Shown here: one piece after another, positions 1-8,739 of the stretch
Numbering within the stretch: position 1 is the first letter of the stretch
Layout of the letters: each line of letters opens with the position of its first letter
Assembly: GCA_024235875.1 (NCBI GenBank)
Contig: JACKLP010000003.1
Location: 62,001 to 126,000, forward strand
Direction of reading: 5' to 3'
Length of the DNA stretch: 64,000 bases
DNA from: Burkholderiaceae bacterium
GTDB taxonomy: Bacteria > Pseudomonadota > Gammaproteobacteria > Burkholderiales > Burkholderiaceae_E
Program-made: the position numbers and the translations under genes
The notes under the pieces: generated by a model
Seen by the model: only the letters and a program-made list of their open reading frames with translations
What the model was told of the DNA's origin: nothing
Databases searched by the model: none

Positions 1-806
1 CAGGTCTTCGTGAACAGGCTCTTCTGGTCGGCGCTCAGGCTTTTCCAGTACTTCTGGTTCACCAGCGGAATCAGGAAGCCGATGATGCCCTGGTCCCAGA
101 AGCCGTGGGTAATGCCGGCATCGGTGAGCTTGGCCTTGAGTACGTACTCGGCGCCGCTCATCGTCCCGTCCACCACGCCCTGCTGCAGCGCCAGCGGCAC
201 GTCGGTCGACGGCATCGACACCGTAGAGGCCCCCACGGCCTCGAGCCGCGCCACCACCGCCGCGCCGCCCGGAATGCGGACCTTCATGCCCTTCAGGTCC
301 GAGAACTGCGTCAGCGGCTTCTTGGTCGAGAAGAGCATCACCTTGCCCATCGACCAGTAGTTGCCCGGCACCACCACGCCCATCTTCTTCTCGAGCTTGG
401 TCGTGAGCAGCTTGCCCAGCGGCCCGTCGAGCATCTCGGTGCGCTGCTGCTCGGTCATGCCGTTGAGCATCGGCAGGTCGACCACGTTGATGTCCGACAC
501 CACGCGCGACAGATAGGGCGTGACCAGCACCGTCATGCCGGCGTCGCCACGCGCCACCGCCTTGGCGGCGTCACGGCTCGCATAGAGCTGCGAGCTGTCG
601 TAGAGCTTGAAGCTCATCTTGCCGCCGCTGGCCTTCTCCATGCGGCCGATGAACTCCTTGATCATCCGCGTGCGCAGGTGCGCGGGCGGCGTGTCCATCG
701 TGATGACGAGCTGGTCGGCGGCGGTGGCCGGCGTGGGGGCGTTGAAGGCGATGCCGGCCGTGAGGGCCGCCAGGGCGCAGGCGCGCAGGGTCTTGAAGGG
801 GTTCAT
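1..806 (-). CDS. TRAP transporter solute-binding protein, DctP family (3' end cut by window edge)
   Basis: Periplasmic solute receptor of a tripartite ATP-independent periplasmic (TRAP) transporter, which captures an organic acid-like substrate for the membrane subunits. The first 268 residues are visible; the family is usually about 320-340 residues, so the C-terminus lies left of the window. The N-terminus (MNPFKTLRACALAALTAG, then an Ala-rich stretch ending ATAA) is a signal peptide. Typical DctP landmarks follow: an early 'F..RME.ASGGK...KLYDSSQL' segment, a central 'F.DLKGMKVRIPGG' segment, and 'VDGTMSG' leading to 'VNQKYWKSLS'. The start at 806 is preceded by a strong GGGAGG ribosome site. 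Neighbouring permease genes would be to the left and cannot be seen; substrate unknown. Confidence 0.9.
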   Translation of the reverse strand, partial: MNPFKTLRACALAALTAGIAFNAPTPATAADQLVITMDTPPAHLRTRMIKEFIGRMEKASGGKMSFKLYDSSQLYASRDAAKAVARGDAGMTVLVTPYLSRVVSDINVVDLPMLNGMTEQQRTEMLDGPLGKLLTTKLEKKMGVVVPGNYWSMGKVMLFSTKKPLTQFSDLKGMKVRIPGGAAVVARLEAVGASTVSMPSTDVPLALQQGVVDGTMSGAEYVLKAKLTDAGITHGFWDQGIIGFLIPLVNQKYWKSLSADQKSLFTKT

Positions 807-1649
807 GTCGTCCTCCCGAGTTGTTCGTGCCCGAGGGTGGGGCTTTGGGGGGAGTGTAGGGAGGGTGGATATAAATGGGGAGTAAATTAAGCGGGGAAGG
901 TATTTGGGGGGCTTATTGGTCGGGATGCGCGCGCGAAGCCAAGCGCCGGGTGCAATCCTTTTCGAGGCGACGGTGGGCGCTTCGCGCATCCTCACGCAAC
1001 GTCGAAGTATTTGCGCACTGACGGATGGCACGATGGCGTGTCCTGGGCCCGAGGCAATCGCGCTGTCAAAACCAATCGGATTTTACTGAACCAAAGTGGA
1101 GTCAACTACGGAAGCCGGAGATTTCGCGGATGAACGACGAACTTCGGAACTTTGGCGACGCTGTTGCTGCGAGAACGCACTACCGCGGACGTCATGTCGG
1201 ACGCCATCAAGGGGCTTTTCTGGATCGCTCAAACCCAGCAACGACGCCGCTTTCCAGGTTCCCAGCGATTGCTCTCTAGAGCCAGATCATGAGCATCGGG
1301 AAATCTCACCTCCCTCCATCCCAATGGCTGGCCGGACCTCGGAGCGATGCCCCGGCGAGATGGCACTGGTCCTGCTTGCTGGATTTGCATACGGGGGGCG
1401 CGAGCGCGCTGCTCGTCTACCGTCAGGGTGGAAACCGAGGTTTGCACGGTTTGCGGATTGCACTTGCGGCATGATGCGATGAGCATCCACCCCATCGCCA
1501 ACGTAGCACAACCGATCTCATGCGGCCTTGCCTTTGGCGTGGAAGCCGCAGGGTCATGTATTGCACTCTGGCGCTGGTCGATCATCTATCGATGCGCCAG
1601 ACTTGGCCAGACTTGGCAGTCCGAATCCATTGTCGGCAAAGGCAAAGCG
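807..1649. other. 843-bp stretch without a recognisable gene
   Basis: Between the TRAP receptor gene, transcribed leftwards, and the HTH gene, transcribed rightwards. Open frames here overlap in all directions and give no protein I recognise. An AT-richer patch at about 868-895 is a plausible promoter area for the TRAP gene. The rest may be remnant DNA at the left margin of the accessory segment. I see no tRNA, integrase or direct repeats marking an insertion boundary. Confidence 0.5.
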
Positions 1650-1925
1650 ATGACAGACGCAGAAGGCGAAATCCTGACTCTAGACGAGGTCGCCGCGTAC
1701 TTGAAGGCCGGGAAGCGGACTGTGTACCGCCTGGCGCAACAGGGCGACATCCCGGCATTCAAGCTGGGCGGCACCAGGCGCTTTCGTCGGACTGAGCTGG
1801 ATCGCTGGATCGCCGCGAGTATCGAGAAGAATCAAAACAAGGTAAACGCTGATGCAGCCTTTCAACTACCAGCGTCGCTTGCTAAGACGTCCGAGGAGCC
1901 GCCGTGTCGCGACTCACTGATCTGA
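1650..1925 (+). CDS. Excisionase-type helix-turn-helix DNA-binding protein
   Basis: A 91-residue protein of the MerR-like HTH_17/excisionase family. The pattern 'LTLDEVAAYLKAGKRTVYRLAQQG' followed by 'IPAFKLGGTRRFRRTELDRWI' covers residues about 9-55 and is the complete winged-helix core. Such small proteins often precede restriction-modification genes and are thought to regulate them. The start is the ATG giving MTDAEGE; a longer in-frame extension upstream looks non-coding. The 3' end overlaps the start of mod by 22 bp, so the two are almost certainly one transcript. The C-terminal ~30 residues look unstructured. Recombination directionality is the alternative role, but no integrase is present. 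Confidence 0.8.
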   Translation: MTDAEGEILTLDEVAAYLKAGKRTVYRLAQQGDIPAFKLGGTRRFRRTELDRWIAASIEKNQNKVNADAAFQLPASLAKTSEEPPCRDSLI

Positions 1926-4123
1926 TCGCCCAGGCCAAAGCCAAAGATGCCCAGATGGGCGCTGATCTGGAACGCGAGTTCAGGGCCTTGTCGTCTCGCC
2001 TGCCCTTCGGCCTTAACTTTGAGCGTCACCGGCCGGAGGCTGTGGAGCTGCCCCTGCGCCCCATCCGCAGGGGCGACAAAGTTCGCGTGCTGCCCGAGCG
2101 CGGCTCGAATAAGAAAGGTGATCAGCGCCTGTGGCTGGTCCGAAAGATAGGGAAAGGCGGCAATCGCAAGGTCGCTAATCTGGAGTTGCCGGATGCCGCC
2201 CAGCCGCAGGTGCAGACCGTGGCGCTGGATGATCTGATCGTCGTCGCGGAATTCAAGGACACGATCTACCCGGGCTTGCTGAGCACAGGCAAGGTCGAGC
2301 GCGGCGGGGACAAGCCCTATCACACCGTCATCAACGGCGAGAATTACCACGTCCTGAAGGCACTGACCTACACGCACCGGGGCAGGGTCGACGCGATCTA
2401 CATCGACCCGCCATATAACACAGGTGCGAAGGACTGGAAGTACAACAACGATTACGTCGAGGGCGAGGATCTATACCGTCACAGCAAATGGCTGGCGATG
2501 ATGGAGCGACGCCTACTGATTGCGCGGCAACTGCTGAATCCCGCGGATTCTGTGCTCATCGTCACCATCGACGAGAAGGAATATCTGCGACTAGGGATGC
2601 TTCTCCAGCAGACTTTCCCTGACGCAAGCATGCAGATGATCTCAAACCTCATCAACTCTAAAGGCACTGGTCGTGCAAACGAATTTCGCCGTGTAGATGA
2701 GTACATTTATTTTCTTTGGTTTGGTGCCGCGAAGCTCGGCAGGCTAAGCAATACGACTTCTGCCGCACTCCAACCTGATGATTCGCCTGAAGCGGACGAA
2801 CCGGATGAAGATGTTGGCCAGCAAGGTGAGGACGGCGAAAACAAAGAAGCTGAAATAGGCATTGGTCTAGATTGGCAAACCTTCCGCAGACGCGACTTGG
2901 CTTCTCGACGTGGGACCAAAAAGGGAGGGCCACGACAGTTCTACCCCATCTACGTGAATCTCGAGACAGGTCACATCGAAGCGGTCGGCGACCCATTGCC
3001 ACACGACATGCCTCGAACCAACGCGCCAGAGAGAAAAGGCTGCGTTGCGGTATTCCCAATACGGAAAGATGGAACAGAGATGAACTGGTCTGCTATCGGA
3101 TCAACATTTACCAAGAGATGGAAGGATGGTTATGCGCGTGCCGGACGGGCCACTCCTGATCAGCCACAGAAGTACATTATTCAGTATCTGAAAGCGGGAC
3201 CAATCAAAGATATCGAAGAAGGTCGCGCAACTGTGACTGGGAGAAATCCAGACGGGTCCGTAATCGCCGAGTATCCGGAGGCGTTGGTCAAGACGCCGAC
3301 CACACAGTGGGCGTTCAAGTCACATAACGCTGAGCACTACGGAACCGGCGTACTCACATCACTCATCCCCAATCGAACTTTTCCATTCCCTAAATCGCTA
3401 TATGCCGTTGAGGACTCACTGCGCATATTCATTGCCGAAAAGCCGCAGGCTGTGGTCTTGGATTTTTTCTCCGGTTCCGGTACGACCGCCCATGCTGTCA
3501 TGCGGCTGAACCGGCAGGACGGTGGCCGACGCCAGTGCATTTCCGTCACCAACAACGAGGTTGCAGCGAACGAACAAGATGGCCTGCGTAAGAAAGCCTT
3601 GCGCCCTGGCGATGCCGACTGGGAACAGCATGGCATCTGCGACTACATCACTAAGCCGCGCGTGGCGGCCGCGATCACGGGTATGACACCGGATGGCGCA
3701 CCTATCAAAGGTGAATACAAGTTCACCGATGAGTTCCCGATGTTAGAGGGCTTTGCGGAGAACGCAGAGTTCTTCACCCTGACCTACGAAACCCCAGTTG
3801 CCGTCAGCCACCACATGGCTTTTGCCCGCATTGCCCCGCTGCTATGGCTGCGCGCGGGCAGTCGCGGACGCCGCATTGAAAAGGTGCCTGCCGCTGGCTG
3901 GGAAGTGGTGGAAGCCTATGGACTGTTGACGCAATTGGATCGGGCCACGCCTTTCCTCAAGTCCGTGCGCAAGACCAACGACCTGCGCGTGGCCTACATC
4001 GTCACGGACGACGAGCGGCGCTTTCAGGCCCTGGCCCAACGATTGCCGCAAGGCGTGGAAGCGGTTCGACTGTATGAGTCGTACCTGACCAACTTCGCCT
4101 TCGCCAATGGAAACGATGCATGA
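1904..4123 (+). CDS. mod: Type III restriction-modification DNA methyltransferase (Mod)
   Basis: Adenine-N6/cytosine-N4 DNA methyltransferase subunit of a Type III restriction-modification system; it carries both methylation and sequence recognition. Motif IV (DPPYNTG) begins at residue 168 and motif I (DFFSGSGTT) at about 520, the beta-class order. The ~350 residues between them form the target-recognition region, with an acidic low-complexity patch (PDDSPEADEPDEDVGQ). The 739-aa length is normal. The GTG start follows GAGGAG with 5-nt spacing. It overlaps the upstream HTH gene and ends in an ATGA overlap with res. The recognition region (about 2590-3460) is visibly more AT-rich than either end, suggesting exchange of that domain. 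The partner res is broken, so this may act as an orphan methylase. Confidence 0.93.
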   Translation: MSRLTDLIAQAKAKDAQMGADLEREFRALSSRLPFGLNFERHRPEAVELPLRPIRRGDKVRVLPERGSNKKGDQRLWLVRKIGKGGNRKVANLELPDAAQPQVQTVALDDLIVVAEFKDTIYPGLLSTGKVERGGDKPYHTVINGENYHVLKALTYTHRGRVDAIYIDPPYNTGAKDWKYNNDYVEGEDLYRHSKWLAMMERRLLIARQLLNPADSVLIVTIDEKEYLRLGMLLQQTFPDASMQMISNLINSKGTGRANEFRRVDEYIYFLWFGAAKLGRLSNTTSAALQPDDSPEADEPDEDVGQQGEDGENKEAEIGIGLDWQTFRRRDLASRRGTKKGGPRQFYPIYVNLETGHIEAVGDPLPHDMPRTNAPERKGCVAVFPIRKDGTEMNWSAIGSTFTKRWKDGYARAGRATPDQPQKYIIQYLKAGPIKDIEEGRATVTGRNPDGSVIAEYPEALVKTPTTQWAFKSHNAEHYGTGVLTSLIPNRTFPFPKSLYAVEDSLRIFIAEKPQAVVLDFFSGSGTTAHAVMRLNRQDGGRRQCISVTNNEVAANEQDGLRKKALRPGDADWEQHGICDYITKPRVAAAITGMTPDGAPIKGEYKFTDEFPMLEGFAENAEFFTLTYETPVAVSHHMAFARIAPLLWLRAGSRGRRIEKVPAAGWEVVEAYGLLTQLDRATPFLKSVRKTNDLRVAYIVTDDERRFQALAQRLPQGVEAVRLYESYLTNFAFANGNDA

Positions 4124-4299
4124 AATTCACCTTGAAGGATTACCAAGAAGAAGCCGTCCGTGAGGCGTTGATAAATCTGCGCAAGGCGCGCAGGCGCTGG
4201 CGCGAGGACGGCGACATGCACGCCTTCTCGCTGACCGCCGCCACAGGCGCGGGCAAGACCGTGATGGCGGCAGCGGTGTCAGCGGCCAATGGAAACTGA
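4120..4299 (+). pseudogene. res: Type III restriction enzyme Res, 5' fragment cut by IS21-family insertion
   Basis: Start of the helicase/endonuclease subunit of the Type III system, coupled to mod by an ATGA overlap. The frame encodes 59 residues beginning MKFTLKDYQEEAVREAL and reaching Walker A (TAATGAGKT), then runs into the IS left end at 4277 and stops at 4297-4299. Genuine res sequence ends at 4276. If 4277-6216 is removed (the IS plus one copy of the 4-bp duplication), codon 53 is rebuilt and the protein reads through GAGKTVMAAAV into FEALFHGDD with no frame change. That would give an 859-residue Res, a normal size. As it stands the ATPase is severed just after motif I. Confidence 0.9.
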
Positions 4300-4328
4300 C
4301 CCTATGTGGCCAATATTGTTGACCCACC
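4277..4328 (+). repeat. IS left terminal region with two TGACCC-type repeats
   Basis: Starts TGTCAGCGGCC, then carries TGACCC at about 4297 and TTGACCCACC at 4319-4328, with a GGCCAATATT block between them. It pairs, imperfectly, with 6159-6212. These are the presumed IstA binding sites. Confidence 0.8.
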
Positions 4329-4366
4329 TTTGATCCAATGGGCCGAGCTTGTGGAGGGCCGGCCCG

Positions 4367-5383
4367 ATGGTTTCGAAGGAGATGGAGTTGGAGATCAGGA
4401 TCCTGGCCCGTCAGGGCATGAGTATTCGGCGGATCGCACACGAGCTGTCGGTCTCGCGCAATACGGTTCGCAAGTACCTGCGGGGTGAAGCGGTTCGGAC
4501 GCCCGAATCGAGGAGCCCTGGGCGTCCGCGGTTGTTGTTGCCCTACGAGGACTGGCTGCGTCGGCGCCTGGCGGCGGCCGCTCCGGTCGTGTTGCCGGCC
4601 ACGGTGCTGCACCGTGAGATTGCGGCGATGGGCTACAAGGGCAGCGAGCGCTCGGTGCGGCGCTTCTGCGCATCGCATCGTCCGTCGGTGCCCGAGGACC
4701 CGCTGGTTCGGTTCGAGACGGCGCCGGGCCATCAGGCGCAGATGGACTGGGGCGAGTATCGGCTTGGCCGTGAACGCATCTACGCGTTCGTGGGGGTGCT
4801 GGGCTTTAGCCGATGGCTCTACCTGGAGTATGTGGAGTCGATGCGCTCGGAAGTCCTCGTCGCGTGTCACCGTCGCATGTTCGAGGCCTTCGGCGGCATC
4901 CCGCACGAGATCCTCTACGACAACATGAAGACGGCGGTCGTGCGACGCAACGCCTACGGTATTGGGCGACACCGCTTCCATGACGACCTGTGGGATCTGG
5001 CCAAGGAGTGCGGCTTCCGGCCCCGGTTGTGCCAACCGTATCGACCGCGCACCAAGGGCAAGGTCGAGCGGGCGGTGCAGTACGCAGCGAGCAGCTTCTA
5101 CTACCCGATGGTCACGCGCGTGGCGCTCGAAGGGCGAACGCCCGAGGTCGAAGAGATCAACGCCGAGGCGCGGCTGTGGCAGTACGGTGTGGCCAACGTG
5201 CGGGTGCACGCCACCACGGGCGAGCGGCCGATCGACCGGCTTGAAGCCGAGCGGGCGGCAATGACGCCGTACATGGGTGTCGTTCCCAGCGCTGCCAGCG
5301 ATCGGCGCGAACGGACCTACCCGCGCTTCCCGATCCAGCGCTCGCCGCGCGAGTACGACGCGATCTTGCAGGAGATGGTCTGA
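4367..5383 (+). CDS. istA: IS21-family transposase IstA
   Basis: DDE transposase of the IS21 family, which cuts and joins the element ends. An N-terminal helix-turn-helix (ILARQGMSIRRIAHELSVS, then NTVRKYL) binds the ends. The integrase core carries the catalytic triad D127 (QMDWGEY), D185 (YDNMK) and E234 (GKVERAV). The C-terminal half holds the usual 'RPRTKGKVERAV' and 'ATTGERPIDRL' segments. I chose the ATG at 4367 because GGAGGG lies 8-9 nt upstream; an in-frame TTG at 4349 is the alternative. The gene ends in a TGATG overlap with istB, the normal coupling in this family. About 338 residues, at the shorter end for IstA. Confidence 0.93.
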   Translation: MVSKEMELEIRILARQGMSIRRIAHELSVSRNTVRKYLRGEAVRTPESRSPGRPRLLLPYEDWLRRRLAAAAPVVLPATVLHREIAAMGYKGSERSVRRFCASHRPSVPEDPLVRFETAPGHQAQMDWGEYRLGRERIYAFVGVLGFSRWLYLEYVESMRSEVLVACHRRMFEAFGGIPHEILYDNMKTAVVRRNAYGIGRHRFHDDLWDLAKECGFRPRLCQPYRPRTKGKVERAVQYAASSFYYPMVTRVALEGRTPEVEEINAEARLWQYGVANVRVHATTGERPIDRLEAERAAMTPYMGVVPSAASDRRERTYPRFPIQRSPREYDAILQEMV

Positions 5384-6150
5384 TGAGCGAGCGAATCGAA
5401 GCGCTGTGCACATCGCTGTCGCTGCACGCGGTGGCGCATCAGTACGCGAATCTGGCGGACGAAGCCGCAAAGAAGGAGATCTCATACCTGGACTACCTGG
5501 AGCAGGTCCTAAGCGCCGAGGCAAGCCTGCGCGCCGAGCGCAGCCGGCAGATGTTGGTCAAGCTGGCGACCTTCCCGGTGGTCAAGACGCTCGAGCAGTT
5601 CGACTTCGACGCGGCCCCGGGCGCGCCCAAGGCACGGGTGCAGGAGCTCTCCGGGCTGGCCTTCATCGAGCGGCGCGAGAACGTGATCCTGCTCGGCCCC
5701 AGCGGTGTGGGCAAGACGCACGTGGCGATCGCGCTGGGCGTTAGGGCGACCGAGCGCGGCTACAAGGTGCGCTTCATCACCGCCGCCGACCTCGTGTTGC
5801 AACTCGAGAAGGCCCGATCCGAGGGCCGCTTCGAGCAGTACCTGAACCGGGCGATCCTGGGACCCAGGTTGTTGATCCTCGATGAGATCGGCTATCTGCC
5901 GATGCAAAAGGAACAGGCCGACATGTTCTTCCAGGTCGTGGCCAAGCGCTACGAGCAGGGCTCGATCGTGCTGACCTCGAACCTCTCGTTCGGGGATTGG
6001 CAAGAGACCTTCGCCGGCAACGCAGCGCTGACCAGTGCGATGATCGACCGACTGCTGCATCACGCGCATGTCATCCAGATCCGCGGCGACAGTTACCGGC
6101 TCAGACAGGCTCGGCAAAGTGGTTTGCTCGGCACCAAGCAGGACAGCTGA
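5383..6150 (+). CDS. istB: IS21-family ATP-binding helper protein IstB
   Basis: AAA+ ATPase related to DnaC that selects and prepares target DNA for IstA. Walker A is GPSGVGKT at residues 105-112 and Walker B is LLILDEIGYLPM around D167. The sensor-like 'SIVLTSNLSFGDW' and C-terminal 'DRLLHHAHVIQIRGDSYR' are family hallmarks. At 255 residues it is full length. It overlaps the istA stop codon by one base (TGATG) and ends 62 bp before the right IS boundary. Confidence 0.94.
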   Translation: MSERIEALCTSLSLHAVAHQYANLADEAAKKEISYLDYLEQVLSAEASLRAERSRQMLVKLATFPVVKTLEQFDFDAAPGAPKARVQELSGLAFIERRENVILLGPSGVGKTHVAIALGVRATERGYKVRFITAADLVLQLEKARSEGRFEQYLNRAILGPRLLILDEIGYLPMQKEQADMFFQVVAKRYEQGSIVLTSNLSFGDWQETFAGNAALTSAMIDRLLHHAHVIQIRGDSYRLRQARQSGLLGTKQDS

Positions 6151-6152
6151 GC

Positions 6153-8639
6153 ATGGGGGGTGGGTCAATAAATATGGCCGACCAGTGGGTCAATTCTTTA
6201 TGGCCGTTGACAGCGGTGTTCGAAGCGCTGTTCCACGGCGATGACTACTACGAGTTTGACGGCGATCCTGGCGCTGTGGTGATCTGGTTCAGTGACGATC
6301 CCTCCTTGAACGAGCAGACGCGGTTTCGCCTGATGGAGTGCGCCGACCGATTACGGCACACCGATCTGGTGGTGGTGGGAAACAGCTTCAACCGCGCACG
6401 ATTCGAGACCGGAAAAATATACTTCCTCAACACCCAGAAGCTGGGCAAGAAGAGCCTGCTGGTGCGAGGTTTCGACGGAGACGACGATGGCGGCCTGTTT
6501 CCCGAAACCCGGCCAGACATGCGGTCGTACACCATTTGGGACACCATCCGAAACACCATCGAAGACCCAGCGCTGACGCTGTACCTGGTGCTGGACGAAG
6601 CGCATCGCGGCATGGGCACCCCGACGACCGCCGTCCAGAACGAGAAATCGACCTTGGTCAAGCGGCTGATTAACGGCGACAAGGGGGTGCCGGGCACCCC
6701 CATAGTGCTGGGCATCTCGGCCACAGTTGAACGGTTCAATCGCGCGATGGAAGGCGCGAAGGGGCGCATCACCCTTCCCAATGTGGAGGTCGATGCAACA
6801 CGTGTGCAGGACTCCGGCCTGCTGAAGGACACCATCGCCCTGGATATTCCAGATGAGGCCGGGCAATTCGATACCGTGCTGGTGCGCCGCGCCACTGACA
6901 AACTCAAAGAGTCCACTGCGGAATGGGCGGCCTACGCCAAGCAACAGGAGAAGCCCGAACCCGTTGTGCCGTTGATGGTGCTGCAAGTACCCAACGCGCC
7001 TAACCACAATGACATCGGGCGCGCGTTGGACACGATCTTTCAGCAGTGGGGTGATTTGCCGGAAACCTGCGTCGCCCATGTCTTCGGCGAGCACAGCACG
7101 CAGACATTCGGCAGGTACACCGTGCCGTACATCTCACCGGAGCGCGTTCAAGATGAAACCCGGGTACGGATACTTATCGCCAAGGATGCCATCAGCACCG
7201 GCTGGGACTGTCCGCGCGCCGAGGTGATGGTGTCGTTCCGACGCGCAGTGGATCGCACCCACATAACCCAGTTGCTCGGCCGCATGGTGCGCACACCCCT
7301 AGCCCGTCGGATTCCCGGCAACGACCGGCTAAACTCGGTCGATTGTTTACTGCCATTCTTCGACGAGGAAACCGTTACGGCGGTGGTGGACGCGCTGATG
7401 CAGGGTGGCAGCGATGTGCCGCCGCTCGGACGCATCCTGATCAACCCGAAGGAGATGAGGCCGAATCCAGCAGCAACGGACGCCATCTGGGATAAGTTTG
7501 TTTCCTTGCCCTCGCAAACCCGGCCGCAGCGAGGCGCCAAACCGCCGATCCGCCTGACGGCACTGGCGCATGAACTGGCAATGGACGAGTTGCTGCCAGA
7601 TGCCGGGCAGAAAGCGCACGCGGCGATGCACAAGGCGCTGGACGCCTTCCTTGCCAGTCGTGCGGAGGAATTCGCCAAAAACAGAGACGCGGTAACCACA
7701 GTCGAGGGTCGCACGGTTCTGGCCGATCTGCGAACCAAACAAACCGATTCAAAGACTTTCCAAGCCCAAACCGACGACGTCGTGGTCCAGGATGCCTACC
7801 GGCGCACCGCGCGATTCCTCAGCCCCGACATCACGCGCACCTACACCGAAGAGCTGGCGAAACGTAAGCCCGAGGCCGAAGACGATTTCGAGGATGCGCT
7901 GATCGAGGCACGCGAAGACATCGGCGCGCTGGGTCTGATGGAGAACCTGCCGGCGTACTTCGACGCCGAAGCCAAGAAGCTTTCCGATGCCTGGTTGGCT
8001 CAGTACCGGGAGCAGATCAAACAGCTTCCCGATGATCGGCAAGAGGCTTATCGTCAGATCAGTGCGTTGAGTCGCGAGCCGCAGGATATCGACTTGGCGC
8101 GCCCTGTATCTTGGATGGAAGCCACGGCAGCACGCGAGAAGGATGGCACCGAAACCAAGTTGCCAACCTACCCACATCATTTGCTTTGCGATGAGACGGG
8201 TTTATATCCCGTCGAATTGAATGATTTGGAAAAGTCCGTACTGAAAGCCGAAACACAACGAGATGGCTTCACGTTTTGGTATCGGAACCCAAATCGACCC
8301 ACGCAGGATTCGTTGGGAATCGCCTATGTGGATGGCGAGGAAACTAAAATCCTGCGGCCCGACTTTTTGTTTTTCGCGGAGTTGCCTGACGGCACTGTCG
8401 CAGTGGATATCGTAGATCCCCACAGCATCCACTTGACTGATGCGCTGCCAAAGTTACAGGGATTGGCCCACTACGCCGAAACCCATCCGCACAGCTACCG
8501 GCGTATCGAAGGGGTGGCTGAAATCCGCGGCAGGCTACGCGTGCTCGACATGATGCGATCAGAGGTTCGCCAGGCAACAAAAGAAGCATCAAGCGCAAGA
8601 GGACTATACGAAGGCGCGTTGGCGGGTGACTATCGCTGA
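6153..8639 (+). pseudogene. res: Type III restriction enzyme Res, large 3' fragment beyond the IS
   Basis: Helicase and nuclease portion of the interrupted Res subunit; true res sequence resumes at 6217. The frame stays open back into the IS, so an ATG at 6153 inside the IS end could start a chimaeric protein of about 828 residues. Visible parts are the DEAH box (VLDEAHRG, nt about 6590-6612), motif III-like GISATVERF, motif VI-type STGWDCPRAEV followed by an HITQLLGRMVR segment, and a C-terminal nuclease-like region (RPDFLFF, then VAVDIVDPHSIHL). The Lys of a canonical PD-(D/E)XK site is not obvious. Walker A is left behind at 4120-4276, so restriction by this fragment is unlikely. Apart from the insertion I see no other lesion. 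Confidence 0.88.
6159..6212 (-). repeat. IS right terminal region with two TGACCCAC-type repeats
   Basis: Contains GTGGGTCAAT twice, each followed by TATGGCCG, and ends CCGTTGACA at 6212. It is the inverted counterpart of 4277-4328. The following GCGG matches the four bases before the left end. Confidence 0.8.
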
Positions 8640-8739
8640 AAGCCGAATCTCAAAGCAGCGGCGAACTGACCAGCGGAAGAAGCCGTAGCTGCCCATCGCT
8701 GCGACCCTACAAGCACCGACCTGGGTCAGCAGTGGTGCG

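Larger units (their letters stand above)
4277..6212 (+). mobile_element. IS21-family insertion sequence (istA-istB) inside res
   Basis: A complete 1936-bp element. The left end begins TGTCAGCGGCCA and the right end, read inward on the minus strand, begins TGTCAACGGCCA. Both ends continue with paired TGACCC / TTGACCCACC motifs, the multiple terminal repeats typical of IS21 relatives. The element is flanked by GCGG on both sides (4273-4276 and 6213-6216), a 4-bp target duplication within the family's range. It carries the standard istA-istB pair on the same strand as res. Both transposase genes are open, the ends are intact and the host frame is restored by excision, so the insertion looks recent and the element possibly active. 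Confidence 0.93.

Noticed and set aside
105..890. Long plus-strand open frames across the TRAP gene (261 and 92 residues).
   Set aside because: They are antisense to a well-supported DctP gene; composition is His/Arg/Gly-rich and resembles no protein. Normal for GC-rich DNA.
4103..4296. The 12-mer GCCAATGGAAAC occurs at 4103-4114 and again at 4285-4296.
   Set aside because: The first copy is in the mod coding end and the second within the IS left end. The target duplication is clearly GCGG and the IS boundary is fixed by TGTCA, so this is probably coincidence.
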